Origin: Flavobacterium sp. 270
Lineage (GTDB): Bacteria > Bacteroidota > Bacteroidia > Flavobacteriales > Flavobacteriaceae
NCBI RefSeq assembly: GCF_004368785.1
Contig: NZ_SODM01000004.1
Span: 422,521 to 486,520, forward strand
Direction: 5' to 3'
DNA: 64,000 nt
Under the pieces are notes generated by a model that was not told where the DNA came from, searched no databases, and saw only the letters and a program-made list of their open reading frames with translations. Shown piece by piece: positions 51,953 through 61,422 of the stretch; position 1 is the first letter of the stretch, and each line of letters begins with the position of its first letter. Made by a program: the position numbers and the translations under genes.

Positions 51953-54900
51953 ATGTTCAAAATATTTATACAAAGACCAGTACTAGCAACCGTAATCTCC
52001 ATCTTGTTGGTGATTCTGGGTGTACTTGGACTTACGAAATTACCTTTACAACAGTTTCCTGATATTGCGCCACCATCGGTTTTGGTAACGGCGGTATATC
52101 CTGGAGCAAATGCTGAAACCGTTTTACGTTCTGTTGCACCTTCATTAGAAGAATCTATAAATGGTGTTGAGAACATGACTTATATGAGTTCTACTGCGAG
52201 TAATGATGGTACTCTTGCAATTACTGTTTTCTTCAAATTAGGAACAGATGCTGACCAGGCTGCAGTAAACGTACAAAACAGAGTTGCGCAAGCTACAAGT
52301 CAATTGCCTGCAGAGGTTGTACAACAAGGTGTTATTACGGCAAAACAACAAAACAGTTTTATCATGGCTATCGGTTTATATACTGATGATGAAGCTAAAT
52401 ACGACCAGACTTTTGTTGCCAATTATGCACAAATTAATATTATCCCAGAGATTAAACGTATTCCGGGTGTAGGTTCTGCCGCTATTTTTGGTGGTACAAA
52501 AGATTACTCTATGCGTGTTTGGTTAAACCCAACACAAATGGCAACTTATAATGTTACGCCAAGCGAAGTTATGGGCGCGATTCAGGACAAAAGTTTGGAA
52601 GCGGCTCCGGGTAAATTTGGTGAAAGAAGTAAAGAAGTTTTTGAATATGTAATTAAATATAAAGGAAAGCTTACTAAACCAGAAGATTATCAAAACATTG
52701 CAATTCGTTCTAATGCAGATGGTTCTGTTCTTCGTGTAAAAGATGTAGCAAGAGTAGAACTTGGTGCTTATTCTTATAACAGTTTAACACGTCTTAATGG
52801 TAAAAAAGGAGTTGTAATTGGTATTATTCAGCTTGCTGGATCAAACTCTAATGATATTCAGATTGCGATTAATAAATTGATGGTAAAAGCTTCTAAAGAT
52901 TTTCCAAAAGGCATTAAACACAACATATTTTATAGTACAAAAGTATCTCTGGATCAATCTATTGAACAGGTAGAACACACTTTATTAGAAGCTTTTATTC
53001 TGGTATTTATTGTGGTGTTCGTCTTCCTTCAGGATTTTAGATCGACATTAATCCCGGCGATTGCTGTTCCCGTGGCAATTTTAGGAACGTTCTTCTTCAT
53101 GCAGTTATTTGGTTTTTCGATCAACTTGCTAACACTTTTCGCTTTGATCTTAGCGATTGGTATTGTGGTCGATGATGCGATTGTGGTCGTCGAGGCCGTA
53201 CACGCAAAAATGGAGCACAAACATTTGTCTCCAAAAATAGCAACGCACGAAGCAATGCACGAAATTACGGGTGCTATTATCTCGATTACGCTGGTAATGG
53301 CTGCTGTATTCCTGCCGGTAGGTTTTATGGAAGGCTCAACAGGAGTTTTCTATCGACAATTTGCCTTTACGATGGCAATTGCAATTGTAATTTCGGCTGT
53401 AAATGCCTTGACTTTAAGTCCAGCTCTTGCTGCATTATTCTTAAAAGATAATCACGGAGGACACGCAAATGAGAATGAAACTTATGTTAAAAAAGGATTT
53501 AAAGAAAAATTCTTTACCGCTTTTAACAGTAGTTTCGAATCATTAACAAACCGTTACGTTGGCGGACTTAAATTCTTAATTCGCAGAAAATGGTTAAGTT
53601 TAGGAGGTTTAGCTTTAGTAGTTGTAGCAACTGTAATCATGGTAAAAACAACTCCTGCAGGATTTATACCTACTGAAGATCAAGGTTTTATCGCAATTGC
53701 TGTAAACACACCATCTGGAACTTCGCTTGACGGAACTCAAAAAGTAATGACCGAAGCAGAAAACACTTTAAGAGGTTTAAATTCTTCAAGATTCGTAACT
53801 GCAATTTCAGGTTTCAACTTATTGACCAACTCTACAAGTCCATCATCTGCTGTAGTTTTCGTATTGCTTAAACCAAACGAAGAACGTGGAGACATTAAAA
53901 ATATTGATGAAATTATGAATGAAGTCCGCGGTAAACTAGGCGCGATTTCAGGAGGAAGTTTCTTCGTATTTAGTTTCCCAACCGTGCCTGGATTTAGTAA
54001 TGTTGAAGCATTAGATTTAGTATTACAAGATAAAACTGGAGGTAAACTGGATAAATTCAGTGGAATTTCTCAACAGTTTATCGGAGAATTAATGAAACGT
54101 CCGGAAATCGCTGTAGCATTTACAAGTTTCAAAGCCGATTATCCACAATTACAATTGGATATCAACGACGAAAAAGCAGATCAGTTAGGCGTAAAAGTAA
54201 AAGACATTCTGCAAACCATGCAGGCGTATTTTGGTAGCGCACAGGCTTCTGACTTTAACCGATTTGGTAAATATTACAGAGTGGTTGTTCAGGCAGATAT
54301 TGCCGACAGAGCAGATCCATCAGCCATAGACCGTGTGTTTGTAAAAAACAAAAATGGCGAAATGGTGCCGATAAATACTTTAGTAAAACTAAGCCGTATT
54401 TATGGTTCTGAAACCGCTTCGAGATACAATTTATTTAATTCAATTTCGATTAATGCAATTCCAAAACCAGGATTTAGTTCTGGAGACGCGATTAAAGCGA
54501 TTGAAGAAGTAGCAGCACAACAATTGCCTGCAGGATATAGTTATGAATTTTCAGGACAAACCCGCGAGGAGATTTCTTCTGGAGGCCAATCGACAACAAT
54601 TTTCTTATTGTGTTTGATATTCATCTATTTCTTACTTGCTGCACAGTATGAAAGTTACATTCTGCCTTTGGCCGTAATCTTATCAATACCTGCAGGTATA
54701 TTTGGAGTTTTCGTAGCAATTGGATTAACTGGAATCGAAAACAACATTTATGTACAAGTTGCCTTAGTCATGCTGATAGGACTTCTCGCGAAAAACGCCA
54801 TCTTGATTGTCGAGTTTGCCGTACAAAAACGAAAATCAGGTCAGGCATTAGTCAGAGCTTCTATAGATGCTGCAAAATTACGTCTAAGACCAATTATCAT

Positions 54901-55123
54901 GACATCTCTAGCATTTATTGTTGGTTTAATTCCGATGATGAGCGCAACAGGGCCATCAGCACAAGGAAATCACTCGATTAGTATCGGAGCCGCTGGAGGT
55001 ATGATTTCCGGAGTAATTCTAGGTTTGTTTATCATTCCGGTATTATTCATCATATTCCAGCATTTACAAGAAAGAGTTACTGGAAAACCAGTAGCCGTAA
55101 TTCATAACGAAGAAAAAGAATAA
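51953..55123 (+). CDS. RND efflux permease (AcrB/HAE1 type)
   Basis: 1056-residue proton-driven multidrug pump. Span 4 has the paired aspartates in AIGIVVDDAIVVVEAVH (Asp407, Asp408, the same numbers as in AcrB) and span 10 has GLLAKNAILIVEFAVQ with the conserved Lys947. N-terminal FKIFIQRPVLATVISILLVI and the PGANAETVLRSVAPSLEESINGV segment are typical. It starts 11 bp after the adaptor and its stop codon overlaps the start of the 37-codon gene (TAATG). Confidence 0.94.
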   Translation: MFKIFIQRPVLATVISILLVILGVLGLTKLPLQQFPDIAPPSVLVTAVYPGANAETVLRSVAPSLEESINGVENMTYMSSTASNDGTLAITVFFKLGTDADQAAVNVQNRVAQATSQLPAEVVQQGVITAKQQNSFIMAIGLYTDDEAKYDQTFVANYAQINIIPEIKRIPGVGSAAIFGGTKDYSMRVWLNPTQMATYNVTPSEVMGAIQDKSLEAAPGKFGERSKEVFEYVIKYKGKLTKPEDYQNIAIRSNADGSVLRVKDVARVELGAYSYNSLTRLNGKKGVVIGIIQLAGSNSNDIQIAINKLMVKASKDFPKGIKHNIFYSTKVSLDQSIEQVEHTLLEAFILVFIVVFVFLQDFRSTLIPAIAVPVAILGTFFFMQLFGFSINLLTLFALILAIGIVVDDAIVVVEAVHAKMEHKHLSPKIATHEAMHEITGAIISITLVMAAVFLPVGFMEGSTGVFYRQFAFTMAIAIVISAVNALTLSPALAALFLKDNHGGHANENETYVKKGFKEKFFTAFNSSFESLTNRYVGGLKFLIRRKWLSLGGLALVVVATVIMVKTTPAGFIPTEDQGFIAIAVNTPSGTSLDGTQKVMTEAENTLRGLNSSRFVTAISGFNLLTNSTSPSSAVVFVLLKPNEERGDIKNIDEIMNEVRGKLGAISGGSFFVFSFPTVPGFSNVEALDLVLQDKTGGKLDKFSGISQQFIGELMKRPEIAVAFTSFKADYPQLQLDINDEKADQLGVKVKDILQTMQAYFGSAQASDFNRFGKYYRVVVQADIADRADPSAIDRVFVKNKNGEMVPINTLVKLSRIYGSETASRYNLFNSISINAIPKPGFSSGDAIKAIEEVAAQQLPAGYSYEFSGQTREEISSGGQSTTIFLLCLIFIYFLLAAQYESYILPLAVILSIPAGIFGVFVAIGLTGIENNIYVQVALVMLIGLLAKNAILIVEFAVQKRKSGQALVRASIDAAKLRLRPIIMTSLAFIVGLIPMMSATGPSAQGNHSISIGAAGGMISGVILGLFIIPVLFIIFQHLQERVTGKPVAVIHNEEKE

Positions 55124-55236
55124 TGGAAAACTATATAACGACCGTGCTTGTAGCAGTAATTGCTGGCATCGGCTACATATCCTACAGAATTTCAAGAGAT
55201 CTTGAAAGCAGAAAAGACAACTGTACAGAAATTTAA
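55123..55236 (+). CDS. 37-residue single-span membrane protein of the RND operon
   Basis: ATG at 55123 overlaps the pump stop codon (TAATG) and its own TAA overlaps the start of the next gene (TTTAATG), so all three are translationally coupled. The protein has an N-terminal hydrophobic span (about residues 5-21, ITTVLVAVIAGIGYISY) and a charged cytoplasmic-like tail (RISRDLESRKDNCTEI). It has no signal peptidase site. I know of no named family; the arrangement recalls AcrZ, a small membrane partner of AcrB, only by analogy. Confidence 0.7.
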   Translation: MENYITTVLVAVIAGIGYISYRISRDLESRKDNCTEI

Positions 55237-56669
55237 TGTCAAAAATTAAAATGAAAAATTATATAACCAAAATCGTGATGGCCGCCATTCTCATCACCAC
55301 TATAATATCCTGTAAGGTTTCTAAGGATATTGAAACACCTAAAGATGCACTTCCTGAAAATTTCAGGAATGCATCGGTTTCAAGTGACACAACAAGTATT
55401 GGCGATGTAGAGTGGAAAAATTTCTTTACAGAACAAGATATCATCAAATTGATTGACAGTGCTGTTACCAGAAATAATGATTTACAGATTGCACAAAAAA
55501 ACATCGAGATTGCACAATACAGATTTACACAATCTAAATGGGGAAATGTTCCTCAGGTTAATTTATTTGTAAATGCAAGTACAAGCAATCCGTCTGACAA
55601 TAGTTTTACAGGATTAAACTTAAACCAGGCCATTGGTGCAAAACATATCGACGATTATTCTGCCGGAGCTTCACTTTCTTGGGAAGCGGATATCTGGGGA
55701 AAAATCAGAAATCAGAAAAAAGGCGCTTTTGCAAGTTACCTTCAATCTGAAGAAGTAAAAAAAGCATTGCAAACTACTATTGTGGCAAATGTTTCTAAAG
55801 GTTATTACAATCTTTTGATGCTTGATGCTCAATTGGAAATTGCTAAGAAAAATGTGCAATTGAATGACAGTACAACCAACATCATTAAATTAAAATATGA
55901 TGCAGGACAAGTTACTTCATTAGCCATTCAACAATCGGAAGCACAAAGATTAACAGCATCACAATTGATTCCGTTATTAGAGCAAAATATTGCGATTCAG
56001 GAAAATGCTTTGAGTGTTTTAACAGGATCATTTCCTAGTGCAAAAGAAAGAAATACACTTTTAACTAGTATTGCAATTAAAAACAATACAGCTATCGGGA
56101 TTCCGTCTTCATTAGTAAGCAGAAGACCAGATGTAAAAAGTGCTGAATTGGCATTGAAAGCAGCAAATGCAAATGTTGGAATTACTAAAGCGGATTTATA
56201 TCCAACACTTAGAATTACAGCTCAAGGTGGTTTAAACTCTTTTGAAACAAGCAATTGGTTCAACATTCCGGCTTCTTTATTCGGAACTGTTGCCGGAGGT
56301 TTGACGCAGCCTTTGTTGAATAACAAAAGAGTGAGAACACAATATAATATCGCTGTCGCGGAAAGAGAAAAAGCGGTTTTAAGCTTTAGACAACAAGTTT
56401 TGGTTGCGGTAAGCGAAGTGGCTGATGCGATGGTAAAAGTTGAAAAATTAGAGAAACAACAAACTTTCCTTCAAGAGCGTGTAAAAACTTTACAAACAGC
56501 TATTAAAAATGCCAATCTTTTATTTAAAAATGGTATGGCTGAATATCTTGAAGTAATTACTGCACAGTCTAATTTACTTCAAAGCGAACTTGAACTTGCG
56601 GATATAAAAAGACAACAACTTTCTGCCAACACCGATCTATATCGCGCGTTGGGCGGCGGTTGGAAATAA
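55236..56669 (+). CDS. RND outer-membrane factor lipoprotein (NodT/OprM type)
   Basis: 477-residue outer-membrane channel. Lipoprotein signal in MKNYITKIVMAAILITTIISC; the first ATG (55236) overlaps the small gene and an ATG at 55251 is an alternative. The two TolC-like halves show IKLIDSAVTRNNDLQIAQKNI, SWEADIWGKIRNQKKGAFASY, IGIPSSLVSRRPDVKSAELAL and AQSNLLQSELELADIKRQQL, as in NodT family proteins. Last gene of the operon. Confidence 0.93.
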   Translation: MSKIKMKNYITKIVMAAILITTIISCKVSKDIETPKDALPENFRNASVSSDTTSIGDVEWKNFFTEQDIIKLIDSAVTRNNDLQIAQKNIEIAQYRFTQSKWGNVPQVNLFVNASTSNPSDNSFTGLNLNQAIGAKHIDDYSAGASLSWEADIWGKIRNQKKGAFASYLQSEEVKKALQTTIVANVSKGYYNLLMLDAQLEIAKKNVQLNDSTTNIIKLKYDAGQVTSLAIQQSEAQRLTASQLIPLLEQNIAIQENALSVLTGSFPSAKERNTLLTSIAIKNNTAIGIPSSLVSRRPDVKSAELALKAANANVGITKADLYPTLRITAQGGLNSFETSNWFNIPASLFGTVAGGLTQPLLNNKRVRTQYNIAVAEREKAVLSFRQQVLVAVSEVADAMVKVEKLEKQQTFLQERVKTLQTAIKNANLLFKNGMAEYLEVITAQSNLLQSELELADIKRQQLSANTDLYRALGGGWK

Positions 56670-57112
56670 TACCCTGTTACCCGTTACGTTAATTATTTAT
56701 TTTTTGAGATGACGCTGTAAGACTTCGGTTTTGCAGCGTTTTTTTTGTTTTGGCACGAAGTTTTTAATCTTTTCTGTGGCAAAAAAACTTTGCGCCTTTG
56801 CGTCTTTGCGAGATTATTTGCACGCAGATTTTGCAGATTAAGGAGATTTTCACCGATTTTTTTTTGTCCTCCTGAGCGTAGTCGAAGGACACGCACAGTA
56901 ACCGCAGTGCATGGATATACCATGACCCTTCTCCCGAAGCCTCGGGACTGCTCAGGAGGACAGCCGTAGAAAAATCTAAAATCTAAGATCTACATTCTAA
57001 AATCTAAAATGTCTGAAATGACCCTAAAATAGTCGTAATAGCTATTTCATTAAAAGAATAACATTACTAGATTTGTAATATATTAACTAATAACCTTTTA
57101 AACAAAACCCAA
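56670..57112. other. Repeat-filled intergenic region
   Basis: About 440 bp. It holds a CTTTGCGCCTTTGCGTCTTTGCGAGA dispersed repeat (near 56788-56815), TTTGCAGATTAAGGAGATTTT-type sequence and a palindromic element (56865-56962) with TGTCCTCCTGAGC and GCTCAGGAGGACA ends. Open frames here on both strands (e.g. near 56693-56969) are formed by the repeats and lack coding character. Confidence 0.65.
56865..56962. repeat. REP-like palindromic element
   Basis: Ends TGTCCTCCTGAGC (56865-56877) and GCTCAGGAGGACA (56950-56962) are exact reverse complements. The interior includes CTTCTCCCGAAGCCTCGGGA, shared with the element at 32473-32585. Confidence 0.85.
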
Positions 57113-57493
57113 ATGAAAACAACCAAAATTATTTTCTGGATTACAACTATTCTTATTTTTTTATTTGAAGGCGTTATGCCGGCACTAACTTCACAAAGCG
57201 AAATGGCAAAAGAAGGCATCAGACATTTAGGTTATCCTGAATATTTTGGAAATGCTTTGGTCGTTTTTAAAATTCTGGGAGTTTTGGCGTTGATAATTCC
57301 ACAAGTTCCTAAACGCGTAAAAGAATGGGCGTATGCAGGTTTTGCTTTCGATTTTATATTTGCCTCGATTAGTCATTTTGCGGTTGACGGAATCGGTATG
57401 CAAGGGTTTTTCCCTTTAATCGTTTTTGCGGTACTAATCGCTTCTTATGTTTCTTATCATAAACTAGAGCGATTTAAAAACATTGCTCTCTAA
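57113..57493 (+). CDS. DoxX-family membrane protein
   Basis: 126-residue integral membrane protein with four spans. The N-terminal ITTILIFLFEGVMPALTSQSE, HLGYPEYFGNALVVFKILGVLAL and AYAGFAFDFIFASISHFAVDG match the small DoxX-like proteins common in Flavobacteria. Function unknown in this context, possibly redox- or quinone-related. The next small gene starts 10 bp after its stop codon. Confidence 0.85.
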   Translation: MKTTKIIFWITTILIFLFEGVMPALTSQSEMAKEGIRHLGYPEYFGNALVVFKILGVLALIIPQVPKRVKEWAYAGFAFDFIFASISHFAVDGIGMQGFFPLIVFAVLIASYVSYHKLERFKNIAL

Positions 57494-57503
57494 ATCATTT
57501 TTT

Positions 57504-57713
57504 ATGATTGAAGTTTTTAAAACAAATGTTCAGGAAGTAGACCAGTCTAATCTTATAATTGGGAAACTTCTTGAACATTTCCCAAACAGCCTTATCAACT
57601 TCGATTTAGAAGATTGTGATAAAATCCTGCGTATTCATGGCGTTTCTATTTGCAATCAAAAAATTATTGACATTCTAAATGCACACGGCTATTTATGTGA
57701 AGCTTTGTTATAA
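57504..57713 (+). CDS. Small hypothetical protein (HMA-like fold suggested)
   Basis: 69-residue protein starting at the ATG at 57504 (MIEVFKTNVQEVDQSNLIIG). A start at 57483 would overlap the DoxX gene. The beta-alpha-beta-beta-alpha-beta pattern with NFDLEDCDKILRIHGVSICNQKIIDILNAHGYLCE resembles the heavy-metal-associated fold but lacks the CxxC metal site. Likely cotranscribed with the DoxX gene. Function unknown. Confidence 0.65.
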   Translation: MIEVFKTNVQEVDQSNLIIGKLLEHFPNSLINFDLEDCDKILRIHGVSICNQKIIDILNAHGYLCEALL

Positions 57714-57795
57714 GCAAAACATAACCACTTGACTTTTAAAGTTTTAATTTAAAATCGTACTTTTGGTATAACCTTTACAATTAAAACTAACCATC

Positions 57796-58263
57796 ATGAA
57801 ATCTAAAGCTAAAACCATTGTATCTGCCGGATTTACCGCCGGAACACTAGATCTTACTGCTGCAATTTTAGTTTACGCTTTTATATTGCAGAAAACCACT
57901 ACAATCAAACTTTTACAGTCCATTGCAAGCGGCATTTTTAAAAAAGAAGCTTATACTGGAGGAATAGAAATGGCGCTTTACGGTGTACTTTTACACTTTT
58001 TAATAGCCTTTACTTTTGCGTGGTTCTATTTTAAACTCTACCCTTACAGTTCATTTTTCCATATTAATCCGTTTTTATCCGGACTCACTTATGGCATTTT
58101 TGTATGGTGCATTATGAACCTGATTGTACTGCCAATTGCTTTTCCTAATTTACCAGAAAAGAAACTTGATTTTCAGTTACTGCTATCAATTCTAATCATA
58201 ATTTTCTGCATCGGAATGCCAATTGCTTTTATAACTCGAAAATATTATACAAAAAGGTATTAA
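57796..58263 (+). CDS. Hypothetical integral membrane protein (DUF1440/YagU-like)
   Basis: 155-residue protein with about four hydrophobic spans (AGFTAGTLDLTAAILVYAFIL, ALYGVLLHFLIAFTFAWFYF, GLTYGIFVWCIMNLIVLPIAF and LLSILIIIFCIGMPIAF). The pattern is reminiscent of YagU/DUF1440 inner-membrane proteins, but this is tentative. It is monocistronic, with an inverted repeat after its stop codon. Confidence 0.6.
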   Translation: MKSKAKTIVSAGFTAGTLDLTAAILVYAFILQKTTTIKLLQSIASGIFKKEAYTGGIEMALYGVLLHFLIAFTFAWFYFKLYPYSSFFHINPFLSGLTYGIFVWCIMNLIVLPIAFPNLPEKKLDFQLLLSILIIIFCIGMPIAFITRKYYTKRY

Positions 58264-58271
58264 TTAATAGA

Positions 58272-58339
58272 TTCTAAGGTTCAAGGGGCTAAGCTACTAA
58301 GCTCTTAGAACCTTAGGAGCTTAGTAGCTTAGAACCTTA
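58272..58339. terminator. Hairpin between convergent genes
   Basis: TAAGCTACTAAGCT (58290-58303) pairs perfectly with AGCTTAGTAGCTTA (58318-58331), and TAAGGTT (58275-58281) with AACCTTA (58333-58339). It has the TTAG/CTAA composition of the unit near 30530. It lies between the convergent membrane-protein gene and the DUF1328 gene. Confidence 0.55.
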
Positions 58340-58346
58340 AAAAAAG

Positions 58347-58508
58347 CTATACTTTCGTTCTCCCACTAATTAGTGAAATTATAAATAACACTAAAAATAT
58401 AAAGAATAAAACTTTTGCAATACTTGCTGCTCCGGCAGCGATACCACCGAAACCAAAAATTCCGGCTATAATAGCAAGAACGATAAAAATGACTGTATAA
58501 CGTAACAT
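58347..58508 (-). CDS. DUF1328 small membrane protein (UPF0391)
   Basis: 53-residue, two-span membrane protein: MLRYTVIFIVLAIIAGIFGF, then GGIAAGAASIAKVLFFIF, then LVLFIISLISGRTKV. This is the complete DUF1328/UPF0391 signature, including the GIAAGAASIAK loop. The start is the ATG at 58508 and the stop is TAG at 58347. A longer open frame overlapping it in another register (58366-58578) is a shadow. Family members are common stress-associated small proteins of unknown function. Confidence 0.9.
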   Translation of the reverse strand: MLRYTVIFIVLAIIAGIFGFGGIAAGAASIAKVLFFIFLVLFIISLISGRTKV

Positions 58509-58874
58509 AATATTTAGTTTTTAAGTTCGTAATAAGACTATTCAAATAAGTCTGTTTTGTTTGTATTTCAAAGTTCATTTAATCTTACAAAACAACTTAA
58601 CTCAAAACATTATTTTTTTTATCTCAATAAACTATATATCAAAATATTACGCGTTTTCACAATTCTGGTTTATAGTTATAGAATTCCCATAAAAAAGCTT
58701 TAGAGTTAATTTTTTAGTGGATTGGATTAATTGTCGCTTTATCTATAGGGTAATTTTGAAGTATTAAAATTTGAAACATCTGTAAAACCAATGACTTGCA
58801 AAGATACATATGAGAAAATTTTAAAAAACATTTGAACCTGAAGACTTATTATAAGAACTAAAAAAAGAATCCCA
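58509..58874. other. AT-rich divergent intergenic region
   Basis: About 365 bp between the DUF1328 gene and the glycosyltransferase gene. AT-rich, with no recognised gene, repeat or hairpin; it should contain both promoters. Confidence 0.4.
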
Positions 58875-61148
58875 ATGAAAACGATATCAAATAAATCAAA
58901 AATAGTTTTTCTATCTACCTTTCCTCCTACCCAATGCGGCATTGCAACTTATACTCAAGATACCATTAAAGGAATTGTTGATGTTTATGGTAAATCACTT
59001 ACTTGCGAAATCTGCGAACTGGTCAAAGAACCACAAGCAAATCCTTCACAAGCTTTTACATTAAATACAACAAACAGAGACGAATATACAAAGGTTGCCG
59101 AAGAAATCAACAAAGACAAAGCGGTAAAACTTGTTCATATTCAGCATGAGTTTGGTTTGTTTGGAGGAAATTATGGCGACTATCTTTTAGATTTTTTAAA
59201 TGTCATTAAAAAACCCGTAACCTTTACTTTTCACAGCGTAATTCCAAATCCAAATGACGAATTAAAAACGGTTGTAAAATTATTAATGAGTTACAGTAAC
59301 TCTGCTTTTGTAATGACACAAAAATCAAAAGAAATTTTGATGCGTGATTATGATATCGACGAAAAAGCGATTACTTATGTACCTCACGGAACGCATATTG
59401 TGGTGTATGAAACTCCTGCCAAAGCCAAAGAAAAATTTAATATTCAGGACAGACTTGTATTGGCCACTTTTGGACTTTTGGGCGAAGGTAAAAATATCGA
59501 AACCGGATTGCAGGCGCTTCCAAAAATTATAGAGAAAGCTCCAAATGCGCTTTATCTCATTATCGGAAAAACACATCCAAACTTAATTATTGACGGTGTA
59601 GATACGTATCGTGAAAAGTTAGAAGCAATTGTCGAAGATTTAAATTTAAAAGATAATGTTCGTTTTATAAACCAATATCTGGAAACCAATGAACTTTTAG
59701 AATATCTAAAAGCAACAGACGTTTATTTGTTTACATCAAAAGACCCAAATCAGGCTGTAAGCGGCACATTTGCTTATGCTATGAGTTGTGCTTGTCCTAT
59801 TGTAGCATCAAAAATTCCGCATACCAGAGAAGTATTAACTTCAGATTCTGGAATATTAGTAGATATAGGAGATGTAGATCAATTTGCAGAAGCAACAATA
59901 AAATTACTTTCTGATGAAAATCTAAGACAAGAAATGGGAATTCAGGCTTTTACAAAAATGCGCGCCTCTTCTTGGGAAAACGCGGGTATTGCACACGTAA
60001 ATGCTTATAAAAAACTAATTGAAAATCCATCAGATATAAAATACAGCTATCCATCTATTCAGATGAGACATATTAAAAAAATGACAACCGATTTGGGAAT
60101 CATTCAATTTAGTAAAATCTCAATTCCAGATTTAGACTCTGGTTATACCTTAGATGATAATGCACGTGCATTAGTGGCTTTCTGTATGCATTATAAATTA
60201 ACAAAAGACAAAGATGATCTTCCTTATATCTTAATCTATTTAGATTTTATACAACGCTGCCAAAAACCAAAAGGCGATTTTATAAACTACGTAGATCAGG
60301 AAAATAGAGAACATATCGAACAAAATGCCGAAGTAAATCTTGAAGATTCTAATGCAAGAGCACTTTGGGCTTTAGGAACTGTTGTTTCCCATAAAGACAT
60401 CCTTCCGGAAGCCATTATCAAAAAAGCAACAAAATGCTTTTTAAATGCTTTAAAATGGGCAGAAAACATTCAGTCACCGCGTTCTATCGGTTTTGCAACA
60501 AAAGGATTATACCTGTATCATTCTGCAGTTCCAAATTTATACGTAGCAGCAATTATCAATAAACTAAATGCGAAATTACTGGCAAATTACGAAGATAATG
60601 CTTCTGAAGACTGGAAATGGTTTGAAGGCTATATGACTTACGCCAACGGTATTTTACCCGAATCGATGTTGTATGCATATTTAATTACCAACAAACCTAT
60701 CTACAAAAAAGTAGCTTTAGACTCGCTTGACTTTTTAATGTCGAAAATGTTTATCGACAAAAACTTCAGGGTTATTTCTAATAACGGCTGGTACCACAAA
60801 AATACAGAACCACATGCGTACGGAGAACAACCAATAGACGTTTCGTACACCATTCAGACCTTAAATGCATTTTACAATGCGTTTGATATTCCGGAATACA
60901 AAAACAAAATGAAAACCGCTTTTAACTGGTTTTTAGGTAAAAACCACCTAAACCAGATTATGTACAATCCGGTAAGCGGCGGCGGTTACGACGGACTTGA
61001 AAAAGAAAACGTAAACTTAAATCAAGGTGCAGAATCTACTGTTTGTTATTTAACAGCACGATTATTAATGGAAAACTTTAAACTGTCTGAAGTAAAAGTA
61101 ATTCCGCTAATGAAATCGCAAGACGATAATGTAGCTATAAATTTGTAA
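58875..61148 (+). CDS. GT4 glycosyltransferase with C-terminal helical (six-hairpin-like) domain
   Basis: 757-residue cytoplasmic protein in two parts. Residues about 8-385 form a GT-B glycosyltransferase: FLSTFPPTQCGIATYTQDTI, VKLVHIQHEFGLFGGNYGDY, YVPHGTHIV, TFGLLGEGKNIETGL and the GT4-like donor motif VSGTFAYAMSCACPIVASKI. Residues about 395-750 are alpha-helical with Trp/Gly-rich repeats (YTLDDNARALVAFCMHYKL, NARALWALGTVVSH, WFEGYMTYANGILPESMLYAYL, GWYHKNTEPHAYGEQPIDVSYTI), like an (alpha/alpha)-barrel glycosidase. Such fusions occur in Bacteroidetes next to GH130 phosphorylases, but none is present here. Product unknown. Confidence 0.85.
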   Translation: MKTISNKSKIVFLSTFPPTQCGIATYTQDTIKGIVDVYGKSLTCEICELVKEPQANPSQAFTLNTTNRDEYTKVAEEINKDKAVKLVHIQHEFGLFGGNYGDYLLDFLNVIKKPVTFTFHSVIPNPNDELKTVVKLLMSYSNSAFVMTQKSKEILMRDYDIDEKAITYVPHGTHIVVYETPAKAKEKFNIQDRLVLATFGLLGEGKNIETGLQALPKIIEKAPNALYLIIGKTHPNLIIDGVDTYREKLEAIVEDLNLKDNVRFINQYLETNELLEYLKATDVYLFTSKDPNQAVSGTFAYAMSCACPIVASKIPHTREVLTSDSGILVDIGDVDQFAEATIKLLSDENLRQEMGIQAFTKMRASSWENAGIAHVNAYKKLIENPSDIKYSYPSIQMRHIKKMTTDLGIIQFSKISIPDLDSGYTLDDNARALVAFCMHYKLTKDKDDLPYILIYLDFIQRCQKPKGDFINYVDQENREHIEQNAEVNLEDSNARALWALGTVVSHKDILPEAIIKKATKCFLNALKWAENIQSPRSIGFATKGLYLYHSAVPNLYVAAIINKLNAKLLANYEDNASEDWKWFEGYMTYANGILPESMLYAYLITNKPIYKKVALDSLDFLMSKMFIDKNFRVISNNGWYHKNTEPHAYGEQPIDVSYTIQTLNAFYNAFDIPEYKNKMKTAFNWFLGKNHLNQIMYNPVSGGGYDGLEKENVNLNQGAESTVCYLTARLLMENFKLSEVKVIPLMKSQDDNVAINL

Positions 61149-61194
61149 ATAGCGAATAAAATTCTACTAACTAAATATTACTATAATTGCTAAA

Positions 61195-61225
61195 AAATCC
61201 CTTTGTACAGAAGGGATTTTTTTTT
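61195..61225 (+). terminator. Rho-independent terminator after the GT4 gene
   Basis: Stem AAATCCCTT / AAGGGATTT (61195-61203 and 61211-61219), loop of seven bases, then a T-tract. Confidence 0.85.
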
Positions 61226-61422
61226 GTTTTAATAAAAAATTCAGCAACGTTACTTTATTGTTTTTATTGTAATTCGATGAAAATTATATAAACTTCAAAA
61301 AAAGTTATGTAAGATTTTTTGTGTTTTATTGAGGTAACTTTCGTATAGATTTTACAAGAAATAGATTTTTTTGTTAAATAATTGATATACAGATTTATAA
61401 ATTCAACCTTAAACAAAACATT

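Noticed and set aside
56693..56969. Open frames of 74-76 codons on both strands
   Set aside because: They are made of dispersed repeats (CTTTGCGCC..., palindromic REP-like arms) and have no coding character or start signals.
58366..58578. 70-codon minus-strand frame
   Set aside because: It overlaps the DUF1328 gene in another register; the 53-codon frame at 58347-58508 matches a known family end to end.
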